Of a DNA stretch of 64,000 nt, positions 10,801-21,173 are shown piece by piece. Numbering within the stretch: position 1 is the first letter of the stretch; each line of letters opens with the position of its first letter. This DNA comes from Otatea glauca (taxonomy: Eukaryota; Streptophyta; Magnoliopsida; Poales; Poaceae), in assembly GCA_036346275.1 (NCBI GenBank), contig CM070723.1, positions 7,130,001 to 7,194,000 on the forward strand, given 5' to 3'. Position numbers and translations under genes: made by a program. Below the pieces are notes generated by a model. The model was not told where the DNA came from and did not search any database. It worked only from the letters and a program-made list of their open reading frames with translations.

Positions 10801-12851
10801 TAATGTTGCAATGTGTTTCTCTTGTTCAACCTGCTTCTTTCAATCCTACTTCTTAGTTTTGCTATCGGTACACACATTATTTTTAGCATATACCATGTGT
10901 GAATATGATCTTTGTATATTTCAATCCTACGCTTGCAAGTTGCTTCTATCGAGTATCTTCTATCTTGTGCCCGGGGACAAATGAGTCTTTTCACACGAGT
11001 TAAAAGGTGAAAAATAATTTTAAAAGGGGAAATGAGTGGAAATGGTATTATGTGGAACCAAAGATGTTTGGAGTGGTATTCTCTGAGGAAAAATCTTTGT
11101 AGTGGCATTCCGGTTGGCATTGGAGTGGTATAGTATGAACTATCCCTTTCATTTTTTGTACTAACAAAGTTCTTGCTTTAGTAGTTACAGCTCCTAATCA
11201 TCTAAATTTCAGGTTACCTGAAACAGAAATGGTTTCAAGTATGAAGTGTCACATATCAAGTTTTTAAGCCCATCATTATAGTAGTACAAAAGATAGGCAA
11301 AAAATACCACATCCTTATACAACACAGACTTACATAAAAATTGGAAATTCTCCTAAGCTGATTATCTGAACACACATTTGTTTACCGCTTTAGCTAACTA
11401 AATTTGAAACATATCCAGATTCAGTTGGATGCTAAAAAGGTATTTTTCATATTAGGATGGGGAAAGGACACATAATTAATGTTATCCAACCCATCTTCAC
11501 TGGTATCACTAGCAAGTGAGATAATAGTTGATAGCAAGCATCGGTCGTTTATATCACACTAGCAAGTGAGATAATGGGTGATAGCAAGTATTGGTGGATC
11601 ATATCACACTAGCAAGTGAGATAATAGTTGATAGCAAGCATTGGTGATTTATATCTCTTGCAGTAAATGAGTAAAGAAATTTGATGGGCTATAACTGTCA
11701 ACTGAATCTTAAATAGTATGAAGATTTTTTTTTAATGACTGGTCTGGAAAGTCTGGAACTAACCCCAATGGTCTATGCTTTTGTTCTACGTTCCTGAAAA
11801 GAAGATTTAAATTAGATGAGTTTGCTACATTTAACCCTCAGCGTTGTTTAAAAGCTGTTCCAGGTAGCTGGTGCTATTTATCTATAAATAAACAGGACGG
11901 CTATGGTACAAAAACTTGATAGCTACAAGAAGTGTCTCAAGCTTTTTCTACTTCCACAATTTTGAATTTTCTACTTCTCCACAATCCCACTTGTAAAATG
12001 GCGGTGGAAAGGAGTGTTTGTGAAGTGCATAAAAAACCATGTCACCAAATATCACATGTTACCAGTCACTCGATAGATAAAATACATAGGCCAAAACATC
12101 AACAAGGCGTGACATCTAAATATATGTGCTGATGAATGTTGCCAGCTAGTGTATATGAATGTTGCCATATTTTAACTAGTGATAAAAATTGGACATAGGG
12201 CCCTCAACGTTGTTTTGATGTGCCATTTAGGTCGTTCAACAAAAATTTTAGTCTGATATGCCCTTGAAGTATTGAACATGTCCAGTTGTGTCTGTCGCAA
12301 ACATGCTTCTATACTAAGGACAGATGCGGTAAGCTATCTAGACTGAATTTTCAAGAAATTCAAAATACTTCTGCTAAGCTACGTTCATGGCTAAGTGGCT
12401 AAGATGAACTTACACCAAATCATCCTTAGGTTCCAAAGTAACTAATCAGTAAAACATGTTCAAAAAAAAATTAAAACAATAACGGATGGTATACTTAGTG
12501 TCAGCCGAATTCATGTATTGAGTGCTAAAAACAGATGAGGTGAGAATTACTTGAGGCGAGGGTATTTGCTGGAAGGAAGGATGCGAGCCAATCCACCACC
12601 TCACGGCGTGACCGCCACTTGCGCGCGAACAGCCTCGGCCCACCGTCAACACCACCGCATCCCTGCGCCCCGCGGAAGTCCTCTGACACGACATAGAGCA
12701 TGTGGCGCAGGCTCCGCTCTGTGCCCACGACGGCGAGGTGCGACGCGCCCTCCGCGTCCTCCAGGTAGTAATGCACAACGCGGCTGCCCCTCTCCTGTGA
12801 CACGAACTCCTCCCTCCACCTCACGAACTCCGGGCCGTCCTTCCTAGCCAT
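4884..12851 (-). CDS. BAH and tandem Agenet domain chromatin-reader protein, six exons
   Basis: The coding exons, in transcript order, are 12851-12551, 8264-8179, 8094-7990, 7910-7119, 6909-6687 and 5278-4884. Every junction is GT-AG and in phase, giving 633 codons and a TGA stop. The start is the ATG of MARKDGPEF. A BAH domain spans roughly residues 150-280 (FVLVMSEEENRYLAYLEDMY, then KVRWFHQNQE). Two Agenet/Tudor-like repeats follow: residues about 377-436 (YNVGDRIEVLSQDSGIVGCW to EWVPAS) and about 437-505 (LLPGTAVDVWQFSGWWEGAV to NFFRVC, then DWVKNRWVDI). The C-terminus is acidic with a KRPRDDD nuclear-localisation-like patch. Plant proteins with this order (for example the Arabidopsis Agenet/BAH class) are thought to read histone or DNA marks. 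No catalytic domain is seen. The reading frame looks intact despite a 4.3 kb first intron filled with transposons. Confidence 0.85.
6312..6491. repeat. 60-bp tandem repeat, three copies, in an intron
   Basis: Three consecutive units of exactly 60 bp share CATATATCACAGCACATTAC, AATAGATTTAA and TACATAAAAGCGTACT, with a few substitutions between copies. The array lies in the fifth intron (6686-5279) of the BAH-Agenet gene. The high identity suggests recent slippage or unequal exchange. Confidence 0.9.
8546..8846. mobile_element. Tourist-like MITE (PIF/Harbinger type) in intron 1
   Basis: A 301-bp element starts GGCCCTGTATGTTTGGG and ends in the inverted form CCCAAACAAACAGGACC, with an AAA trinucleotide on both sides. 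The interior is rich in AAAAGCC/GGCTTT words that fold on themselves. Its size, terminus and 3-bp flanks fit a Tourist-like MITE, although AAA rather than TAA at the flanks means the TSD may have mutated. Confidence 0.65.
9465..9790. repeat. Degenerate AGGTCCTTTT / GGAAAAAA repeat
   Basis: About eight imperfect copies of a 35-45 bp unit each pair a GGTCCTTTT-like word with a following CGGAAAAAA-like tract. Divergence is high, so it is either an old minisatellite or a subterminal repeat block of the surrounding MULE. No coding potential is seen. Confidence 0.6.
9992..10774. mobile_element. Solo LTR with 5-bp TSD, nested in the MULE
   Basis: A 783-bp segment begins TGTTGGAAGG and ends CATACGACA, giving TG...CA termini, with identical 5-bp flanks TGTTA (9987-9991 and 10775-10779). 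It contains several CCCCTCATACCCCG-like repeats near its left end, an AATAAA near 10516 and a TATATAAA near 10675. No internal retroelement domains adjoin it, so it is a solo LTR left by recombination. Orientation is uncertain because the promoter-like and polyA-like words are in the wrong order for the plus strand. Confidence 0.75.
11503..11652. repeat. 50-bp tandem repeat, three copies, in intron 1
   Basis: Three head-to-tail units share ACTAGCAAGTGAGATAATRG followed by TGATAGCAAGYATYGGT. The AGCAAGTGAG word recurs at 11511, 11561 and 11611, so the period is exactly 50 bp. It lies in the first intron of the BAH-Agenet gene, outside the nested MULE. Confidence 0.85.
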
Positions 12852-13690
12852 CCTTGCAGCACCACTAACAAGGACGCCCAGCCCGGAGCACTACACAAAA
12901 GAAGGGGAGTTTCGTAACAATCTCCTGTCCTTTCAGGAGATTCTTGGAAAAAAGAACATAAATTTAGGGTTCTCGAGGGAGGGAGGGAGGGAGGGAAGCG
13001 GGTCTCTCACAGAAACGCCGGAGAGCACAAGAATTGCACGGGAAGCTTCAGGTTAACCAAGAAAACGAAGGGTTGGGGAACGGTGGCCGGGGATTTCTTG
13101 CAATCCCCAGACAGGAAGAAGATTTCTAGGGCTTCAGAGGGATTTAGGGGCAGTCCTTGCTGGCCAAATCGGCTTGAACCGGAAGGGGTTCAGGCTGAGC
13201 AAGAAGCCCTCCATGGAGCCAAAGGCAGCACCAAGCGGGTTCTTGGGCTGATTTGCGCGAAAGAAAAACCAGAATTTTTTTTTTTCAAAAATTACTCCAA
13301 GAACAGGCGGCGGCGGCGGCGTTCTTGGAAACTAGCAGCCGGACGGGCGAACGGAAGGAGCAGACGAAAGATTTCTCTCCGATCACCTGTGCCCACGCCT
13401 ATCCGAGAAGGCGAGGAGAGGAGGATGCCAGATGAGGAGGAGAGAGCGGGAGGCGGAGGTGGGAGGGAGGCGGACAGGTGGGAAGGCGAGGAGGGGACGG
13501 TGAGGACCCTGAGGGGGATGAAGCCTTGAGAAGGGAATCTACTGTGTTTCCCTCCCTCTCCTTTGGTCTTGCGGCGATGGAGCCTTGAGAGTTGAGAAGT
13601 CAAAAACAGTTTTTTTTTTGTTTTTTTTTTTGAAAAATAGTTTATTAATGAACTTTCCTTAACTTTATTTTTCAAATATGACCTTTAAAA
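12852..13690 (-). promoter_or_regulatory. Upstream region and probable 5' UTR of the BAH-Agenet gene
   Basis: This GC-rich stretch lies immediately upstream of the minus-strand start codon. It contains a (GGGA)n microsatellite near 12977-12998 and an A/T homopolymer-rich block near 13605-13640. Open frames on both strands are low-complexity and lack family motifs. I infer 5' UTR plus promoter from position only; no convincing TATA box was found. Confidence 0.4.
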
Positions 13691-14950
13691 CCATCACTTA
13701 TATAGCTTCATGTATATATTTTTACAAACTAACCTCCCGTATTTACATTTACAAATTTACCCCACTCTTTGGTCGCGAAAGATGCGACAGACGACACGTG
13801 TCCCCTTTCGCGCCCAAGGAGCGCGGGAAGCCACCAGCTCACTAAGAGCTCGGTCGACGCAAGAGCAGAGCATGGCCCACCGCAGCAGGGCTCCTTCTAT
13901 GCTACCCAAGTAAAGGTGGGAGTTGGGGCCAAACGGGCTTTAGCCCGCGGCATGCTATGGCGGCTTAGGTCCTTTCTTGTTGGACGTGTGGAGTTGTGGA
14001 CGTCGCTGTCATCGGTCTGTCACCGTAGATGGCACTAAAGACGAGGAGCGATCATCAGCCACCAGCAAGGATCAAGTACACAAAATTATTGGGGAAAAAC
14101 TAAATTCTATTTATTCATTGGAGGGGGGAGACCGCTGGATCCAACAACGGAGTGACGAATACCGTTGGATTTGGCATGAGGTGGTGGGGGAGGCTAAGGA
14201 GGGGATGCGCGTGGACAATGGGGATGTGGCTGTGCGGGGAGGAAGAAGTGGTGGAGAAGAGCGAGAGTAGAGAGAGAGAGAGGAGATGGCAGAGGGGGAG
14301 ATGGCGAGTGCGCCGGATGGGTCATAGGAGGAGGAGAAAGGGAGAGGTAGTATTTGACAATAGGTTGGACCACTAGGGTAAGATAGTTGATGATGGGTTG
14401 GACTGTAGGTATGATATTTTTAAAAATGGCCACTTACGTACCAAGCCTGCTCAAGCATGACCCAAATTTCTAAGCCTAGCATGACCCATCATTTATGCCG
14501 TATTTGCCCAATCCAAAGACATCTATGTTGTGACATGCTTTTGACCGTGCTCGGCAGCCATGCCTAGGACCGACCAAAAAAGGCATGGCCTATTGCCCAG
14601 GTCTATACCGAGGGGCGGTAGGATGCCTCCCGCACTCACGCCGTCAAGCGTTTGTCTTGCCCGCCTGTGTCTGCTCGCCTGCCCTGATTGTGTTGGCCAG
14701 CGCTACCGTAGCGTGGAAGGCATCCTCCAGCGGTCCTCAAGTGTGGCGCATCCTCCTGCGCTTCTTCATACTACTGCGACGCTGACCACCTCCCGCGCTC
14801 TTCGAGTGCGTGAGGGAACACGTGTCACCTGCTTGTGCCTTTCGAGGTAGGTAAAGGGGCAAAATTTTGCAAATACACGTGCCACGACGTTAGATTTGTA
14901 AAAATCGATGTACATAGGGTTATATAAAAGTGAAGATTTCATGACATTTA
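13690..14950. mobile_element. MULE-like element defined by an inverted-repeat pair
   Basis: About 13695-13765 (CACTTATATAGC, TTTTTACAAACTAAC, TTTACAAATTTACCCC) pairs in inverted orientation with about 14850-14950 (GGGGCAAAATTTTGCAAA, GTTAGATTTGTAAAAATC, TATATAAAAGTGAAG). The enclosed 1.1 kb is GC-rich and has no transposase. I could not find a target-site duplication, so the ends are approximate and the class is inferred from the long AT-rich TIRs. Confidence 0.45.
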
Positions 14951-15500
14951 TGTGCGACGCAAGAGAGTGCCATGCAGGCATGCAGATTGTCACTATCGAT
15001 ATGATGTGATTTTGCAAAAAAAAAAGATAGATATATACAACTTTCATATACATACATACGTGTTTCCAACGCATACTTAAAAAATTAGTTAGAGACAATG
15101 CCCATAGAAACGTGAAAATACGCCGTCCTATTGAACGTGTACCTCTTTTCAACTGTGAGAGCTTTGCACGACCGCAAAGCTACCAAAGCTACGCTCATTC
15201 CTCGTGATTTTGCCACCTAGCATGCTGCCACGCCATGCAAATCGGTGTGGCAAGAAGCTGCTCCCACGCCTCAAAAAGTGGTGTGACAAGGTCTGCCATC
15301 CATTACCGGTCAAGCCATTTTATTTGTTTTCTCGGTACTTGCATAGTAGTATTGAATAGATAAGAGAAACCTCAGGCACGCATTAACTTGAAATTTTTAG
15401 TTGTTCTAGTGATGGGAATGGGATGATATTGCTGTGACCGTGAGCATAAGGCAAAGGAGTCGAATTCCATGTTCCATGAATAAATTTCTTCTGACTTTTC
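14951..15500. other. Intergenic, no gene seen
   Basis: AT-rich sequence without a supported open frame or repeat signature. Short words GCCACGCC/GGTGTGGCAAG near 15205-15295 look like remnants of a transposon end but cannot be assigned. Confidence 0.3.
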
Positions 15501-15607
15501 ATCTTGCGCCCAAGGAACAAAACATTACAACAAAACGGAAAAATTCAAACGAAGCTAGGATTCGAACCTAAAGACCACACGCATGCAGGCCTAAGAGTCC
15601 TTCCACC
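15500..15607 (-). mobile_element. tRNA-derived SINE fragment (B-box half), minus strand
   Basis: Read on the minus strand, this contains a perfect pol III B box GGTTCGAATCC (15568-15558). Just upstream of it are GACTCTTAGGCCTGCATGCG words, like a tRNA D-loop/anticodon region. The matching A-box half appears on the far side of the hAT insertion at 18631-18660. The SINE family was not identified and the 3' tail was not delimited. Confidence 0.45.
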
Positions 15608-18600
15608 TAGACCTGGCCAAACGGGCCGTGCCAAATGGGCGCAAGACGGGCCCGCTCCGGGCACGCAGACGGCCCAACCCACCGCGGCCGTGCTTGGGCC
15701 GGAGGGCGGCACGGCGGGCGGCACGCACGACGGCCGCTCTGGCGGGCCCGGCCGACACGGCCCGACGACGACAACGGCCCGAGACGGTCCGGCCGCTTAA
15801 AAAAATAGCCGCTGCTGATTTAAAAATTCATAAAAATTCAAAAATTCGAAAAATCCCGAATTTTTCCTATAAATAGTTGATCGCCCTCCTCATTTCTACA
15901 CCAGCAACCTTGCATTCTCTTCTAATCATTCTCTTGTGGAAATTCTTTTGCTCTTAGTGGTAATTTGGCAAAATTAAAAATAGTTTTGTCAAAAATCCAA
16001 ATTCGACTTTAAACTTCACAAGAAATCAAGGTGATAATTGTGATTTATTATTTTATTTTGTTAGTATTTTCAATCATATTTTAGTATTAATAGCGTCATT
16101 ATTTCTTGTAGTTTGCTTTATGGAGCACGGGATTTTCCGTTGTTCCCGACTTCGATTTCTAGATTTCACCCGAGGAGCTTCTTGCATCATATGTCAAGAA
16201 GCTGCAGGAGCTGTGCCATCTTCAGCTCTACAAGTGCTACTGCGTCGGCAAGCACCGGCGAAAAGAGCAAGACGCAGACATCGAGTCCGGGAAGATTTCA
16301 CCGATTTTTGAGATATCAAACGACGCCCAAATCGGGTATCTTGTTTGTAAATATTGTAAGCATAAATTAATCGCGAAATCTTCGTGGAACGGGCACTTGA
16401 AGAGGCATCTTGCCGATTTGTAGAAAAAGCGGGAATGGCTTCGAGGCAGACGATCTCGCAGACACAACCCGACGCATGCAGATGCGAATCGACTACAATC
16501 TCAAGTAGCTCGTGAATCTCTTTGTCGCTTAATCGCTTCTCAAGATCTTCCTTTAAACTTTGGTGAGTCAGCTGCGTTTGAAAACTTTATTAGGACCGCT
16601 CATAATCCTAGATTTTCTGCAGTTTCTAGACAAACAACAACTAGAGATTTGATTAAATATTATAATAATTGTCGCAATAAGCTAAAAGAAAATTTTAGTA
16701 CCTGTACTTTTTCTGTGTCTTTGACATCTGATATATAGAGTGGTGGAGCTAAAGAGGATTACCTTAGTGTAGTTGCTCATTATGTAAACGATGATTGGCA
16801 ACTAGAAAAGAGAATCATAGGATTCAAATTAATTGATGTAGCACATACTGGTGAAAATATTGCTGATTATATTGTAAAAGTTGTAGAAGATTTTGGACTT
16901 AATGATAAGATTTTTGCAATAACATTAGATAATGCTTCCGCAAATACTTCTGCCATGAACATACTTACTCCGCTTTTCAATTCATATGCTTGAATCTTTC
17001 TTATTACATCGCGTTGTGCTTGCCATATTATTAATCTTATAGTTAAATCTGGTTTAAAGAGGTTAAATCAGTATATTGAACCTTTTCGTACTGCAATATC
17101 TTTCTTAATTCATTCTAATCAACAAGTAGCAGCATATAAAACTTATTGTATTGCAATGAATGTACGTCCGCGTAAGTTTGGTTTGGATATGTCTGTTAGA
17201 TGGAACTCTACTTACTTGATGCTTAAGAATGTCATACCATATGAGAGCACATTTTCTGTTTTTATTAACACGCACTGTCGTACACGGGATGGTCAACCGG
17301 TACTCACAGAGCGACATTGGTATGTTGCTAAATACTTGCTTTCATTTTTAGAACTTTTTTGATTCCACCGTTGTTTTATCCGAGTTTATTATTCAACCTC
17401 TCCTTTAATTGTGCATCATATTTTAGAAATTGCTACCACTTAAAGAGCTACGAAAATGATAATATATTGCGGGAAGTCGTTTATGCTATGAAAACTAAAT
17501 TTTTAAAATATTGGCAAGAAATTCCTATGTTATATGCATTTGCATTTATTTTAGATCCTAGAGCTAAAATTCGGGGATTCGGTAATATTCTCTCACTTCT
17601 AAGTGATGCGGTAGGTACTTGATTATTCTAGTTATTTTTCAACCGTCTGTGCTAACTTAATCAAGTTTATGATAAGTACGATCGGAAATTTGTTTGGAGT
17701 TCGCATGCAATGACCTCCACCAAAGACCCACAATGTAAGAAGAAAACCGCGTGGGAAAGATATGGGTACAGTGGCTCTTCCTCAAGGAGTTCAACTACAT
17801 CAACGACAAGTGCGGACACATCAAGTAGTGGGAGCTAGTCGCCTATCTCAACAATGACAATCATCAACTACCAAGAGAAGGAAGAGGAGTTCAACATTTT
17901 GCGGTGGTGGCACGAGCACAAGATAACATATCCGGTGCTTTCCATACTAGCACGGATGTGTTATCAGTTCTGTCTCCACGATTTCTTGAGTCCGCTTTCA
18001 ATCTATCCTAAGAATAATCAAGAGAGAAGAACAAGTCGACTAGTGAGATGGTGGAAATACTTCTCACCGTGAAAGATTGGGAACAAGCTAATCAACGAGC
18101 TCAACATACTGCAGAAAATACCGAAATGGGCAGAGATGTTCAAAATCTTTATCTAGATAATGAGGAAGAATAATTGTAATCTTCACTTTTTATTGTATCA
18201 CCGAGCTATAGGTCGTACTCTTTTTCTTTGCCAAGGTTTTCGTGTTGAGTTTTTACTTGGCAAAGTTTTTAACGAGGCACCAAACATCAATAAAGCTCAT
18301 TATTTAATTCAATTTATTTGTCTTATTTTAGAATTTATCTTGTATTTTAGCTTTTTCTTAATTTATATATATATTTAAAAAGTTTTATTCATCATTCGAG
18401 TTTTTCTAATTATTCTAAATTTTCCCATTTTTCTGAATTTTTCATATTTTTACCATATTTTATCTATTTTTTTCAAATTTTCGATGCTAAGCAGACTCTG
18501 GGCCGATCGTACCGCTTGGCCCATGAAGGACAGTAAACGCGACACGGCCGCTTACTGGCCGGGCCTAAACGGGCCGTGCCCATTTTTAAACGAGCCGTGC

Positions 18601-18630
18601 CGTGCCGGGCGGCCCGTTTGGACAGCACTA
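15608..18630 (+). mobile_element. hAT transposon (Tam3-like ends) with perfect 8-bp TSD
   Basis: The 3.0 kb element is bounded by identical 8-bp copies of CTTCCACC (15600-15607 and 18631-18638). Its ends share the terminal inverted sequence TAGnCCTGnCCAAACGGGCC. Both subterminal regions are rich in GGGCCGTGCC words. It encodes a recognisable but interrupted hAT transposase on the plus strand. Confidence 0.9.
16120..18174 (+). pseudogene. hAT transposase, interrupted
   Basis: Plus-strand frames collinear with plant hAT transposases are present but broken. A BED zinc finger lies near 16310-16425 (CKYC ... WNGHLKRHL). The RNase-H-like catalytic region lies about 16600-17360 (TRDLIKYYNN, KEDYLSVVAHYVNDDW, ITLDNASANTSAMN, CHIINLIVKSGL, DMSVRWNSTYLML). 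The C-terminal dimerisation segment lies about 17860-18171 (FNILRWWHEHKITYPVLSI; SEMVEILLTVKDWEQ; ending NEEE). In-frame stops fall after TSDI (a TAG where hAT proteins have Trp) and after FNSYA, with further frameshifts near 17360 and 17960. The hATC core expected around SSESAFS is scrambled. It cannot make active transposase. Confidence 0.85.
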
Positions 18631-18638
18631 CTTCCACC

Positions 18639-19035
18639 GAGGACAAAGATGCTTAATGCTACAAGATAGCCATGCCAGCATTTGGGACAGAGTTCCTGTG
18701 CGGTTCCAAAGATCTAACCCTACGTAATTAATTGTTATGAGCACTGTTGGATTAAAGCAACAAACGGTTTAGATCGTCAAATAATATCACCTACAATGTA
18801 TTTCTACAGTGTTAGCTACAACGTCAGTACCACTATAGTGTTTTCCTTAACAGTGCTACGGGCAATCCGAATCATCGATTTTTGATCCAACGGTCTATTC
18901 ATAACTCTATTCGTAACTGCTAAAGTTGTAGTCCTTACATGACTACATAGGATCTGTTTCCTAGTATTTGAAGCGTCGCAGCAGCTGATTGCCATGCTAA
19001 TTTGCACGGCGTGGCAGCATGCCAACGTGGCAAGA
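18639..19035. other. Intergenic; SINE A-box half then unassigned DNA
   Basis: The first bases, read on the minus strand, give TGTCCTCGGTGG, a plausible tRNA-type A box that would join the B-box half at 15500-15607 once the hAT element is removed. The rest includes AAACGGTTTAGATCGTC and ATCCAACGGTC words that also occur near 32200, suggesting a common small transposon, but no ends were defined. Confidence 0.35.
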
Positions 19036-19415
19036 AATGTTTATCGAAATGGCTCTATATATTTCATTTTTTGCGAATCTGACTACGTACGATAAAAATT
19101 GAAAAAAAAATAGCCCCCTCATTGACCGCGAAAAAGCCGGCAGGGGACGCTGCTACTAGTTGCCAGATCCTGTCGCGGCAGCGAAGTGTGGCTGCTAGGT
19201 TCTGCCACGGCAGTCGTGGCAGCCGTGCTTCCCTGCTGCGACAGGAGCCAGTAGCTGCTTTGGCCTGTCACAGTTGCATAGCGCCGCAGGGGATAGGTGT
19301 CCTCTACCGGCTCTTTTATGCTCAATGATGAAGCTATTTTTGTAATTTTTGTCACATATAAGCTAGATTTATAAAAAAAATAAAGTCTGCAGGGCCATTT
19401 TAGTAAACAGTTCAT
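19036..19415. mobile_element. Short MULE-type MITE, TSD 8 of 9
   Basis: About 110-bp arms are inverted copies. On the left are GTTTATCGAAATGGC, AAAAATAGCC and GCCGGCAGGGGAC; on the right, read inward, GTTTACTAAAATGGC, ACAAAAATAGCT and GCCGGTAGAGGAC. Flanks are GTGGCAAGA and GTGGCAAAA. Total length is about 380 bp, and the GC-rich centre has no coding content. Confidence 0.6.
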
Positions 19416-19424
19416 GTGGCAAAA

Positions 19425-21100
19425 CCAAGCCATGTCAGTTGTGGCGATCTTGTGTGGTACTCCCTTGTTGCCACGCTAGATACCAGCATAGAAATACCAC
19501 GCCATGGATAGCAGAGTGTTAAAAAGATCGGATTTGAAAAATAAATTTGGTGAGGGGTCATTAATAAAATATTTCTTTTTAAAAAACAATTAAATAATAA
19601 AAATTTCTCAAAAACAAAGCTGAGCTGATGAATGAGTTCATAATTTTACTTGGGATAAATTGTATTATTTCTGTCGTGTTTCTTCCGGTTTTATTATTAG
19701 AAGTAGAAATTTTTATAGAAATTCAAATATGAATAAGTATAAAATTTAAAGCCAAGACAATGCTGACGCGTGTGAAAACGCACAAAGGTTCAACCGGCAA
19801 GAATTAGTTGGTAGAGTAGCGACAGAACTGTGATCTATCAAACACAAGATATGCGAAACTAAAAAAAAGAAGCTAAATTTCAATGTTTTCTGGTTGTGTG
19901 GGCGAACAAAAGTATTGTTCTGTGGGTAAATAAATATGGCTAAAAATATGTCACTTTTACTTTACATGAAAATGGGCTACGACCCATGTGGCAAAGAAAA
20001 AGCTCCTTGTGAGCAAAGGTAGCAAGGCTACATATAGTGAGTACAAAAATGACAGCAATAAATGTGTGCAACAATCGTAGGTAACATATGTGACACATAT
20101 ATATACCAAGAGGCAAGAGCATGAATACCCTCCTCTAACAAAAATCATGAACACCACCATATGTAAATGTAACGTAGTGTTTTTTTGTTAAAATTGAAAA
20201 GAAATAATTAAGTCCGCTTTATCAAATTCATTGTTTCTAATAAATAAGCACATGCCACAGGAATTAGCCAACTCATTTTAATAGGTTATTTCTAGAAAGC
20301 AACATATAGTAAGGTTGTGCGTGTAATTTTACCTTTAGCTTACATGATTTGGGTTGTATGAGTATGACAAAGGTTTCGCTTTTCAAGATGTGATGGGATA
20401 TGGTAAAGGTTTCGTTTCTATATTTTATGAGGATTGTTCTGCCACCGCAAAGAATTGCAATTTTTTATATCACAATTATCAAATAATTACATTTGTTCTA
20501 CAACAAAACTTCCAAGTGGATCGAGGTTGATGAGTTGATCATGACAATGCCACGAGCATGTTATTGCGATCTCAAGGATATGTCAAAGAACATAGAACAT
20601 ATTTTCCGAGTGGAAGAATAAAAAAAACATCTTTCATCCTAAGAAGTTCTCACATCATCGTTAATCAATTGAGACTTCTACCGTGGTGCGGTGTCTTCTA
20701 TTTTGGAGCCGATATTGGTGTCTATATAGCGTTGTTCTCCGGGTGTTGATGTTCGTGTTCTCTTATTGAAATGAACGAAAAAGCTCCTGTTATTAGTTAA
20801 AACAAAACATTGTGCAATAAACAGGGTGAAAACTTAAAATGTGTTAAATCATCGACCCAGTCCAACTCAATTAATAACTTTTTTTATTAACACAAAAAAT
20901 GTTTCATATATTCCTTTCCAGAGACGCGGTGTGATAGTACAGGGCAATGAAAAATGCAAAAGGGAGCAAATAAAACACAAAAACCTTGAAAAGAAACAAA
21001 AGATAGTTAACTAGAGGCCTATCTATCATCAAGAATTCAAGATCGAGCCAAGCTGCAAAGCAATTCAACACCACAGAGTCCCCCATCCTTTCGCTCCCCG
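19425..21100. other. Intergenic and upstream region of the Ycf33-like gene
   Basis: AT-rich sequence with only short open frames and no recognisable proteins or repeats. The last 200 bases become CCACC/CGGCGG-rich as expected near a GC-rich grass gene's 5' end. No clear TATA box was identified. Confidence 0.35.
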
Positions 21101-21173
21101 GCCCACACCCCAGACACCACCACCGGCGCGGCCAAGCAGGCAGCAGCGACGGCGGCGGCGGCGGCGGCACAAG

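Larger units (their letters stand above)
9131..11146. mobile_element. MULE with about 180-bp TIRs and 9-bp TSD in intron 1
   Basis: The left TIR (9131 to about 9310) and right TIR (about 10969-11146) are long near-perfect inverted repeats, starting GGGATARTTCATAYTATACC and including GAGAATACCACTCCAAACAT. The element is flanked by identical 9-bp copies of TTTCATTTT (9122-9130 and 11147-11155), the Mutator hallmark. No transposase frame is visible; the interior holds a degenerate repeat and a solo LTR. It sits inside the first intron of the BAH-Agenet gene. Confidence 0.85.

Noticed and set aside
13083..13675. Overlapping frames upstream of the BAH-Agenet gene
   Set aside because: Lys/Arg/Gly-rich simple sequence on both strands with microsatellites; better explained as 5' UTR or promoter DNA.
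15551..15607. Possible functional tRNA gene around the B box
   Set aside because: Only the T-loop/B-box side is present, no cloverleaf can be folded, and the A-box half is 3 kb away across a transposon.
15504..15876. Pro/Arg/Gly-rich frames at the hAT left end
   Set aside because: They are produced by GGGCCGTGCC-type subterminal repeats of the transposon and are not protein coding.
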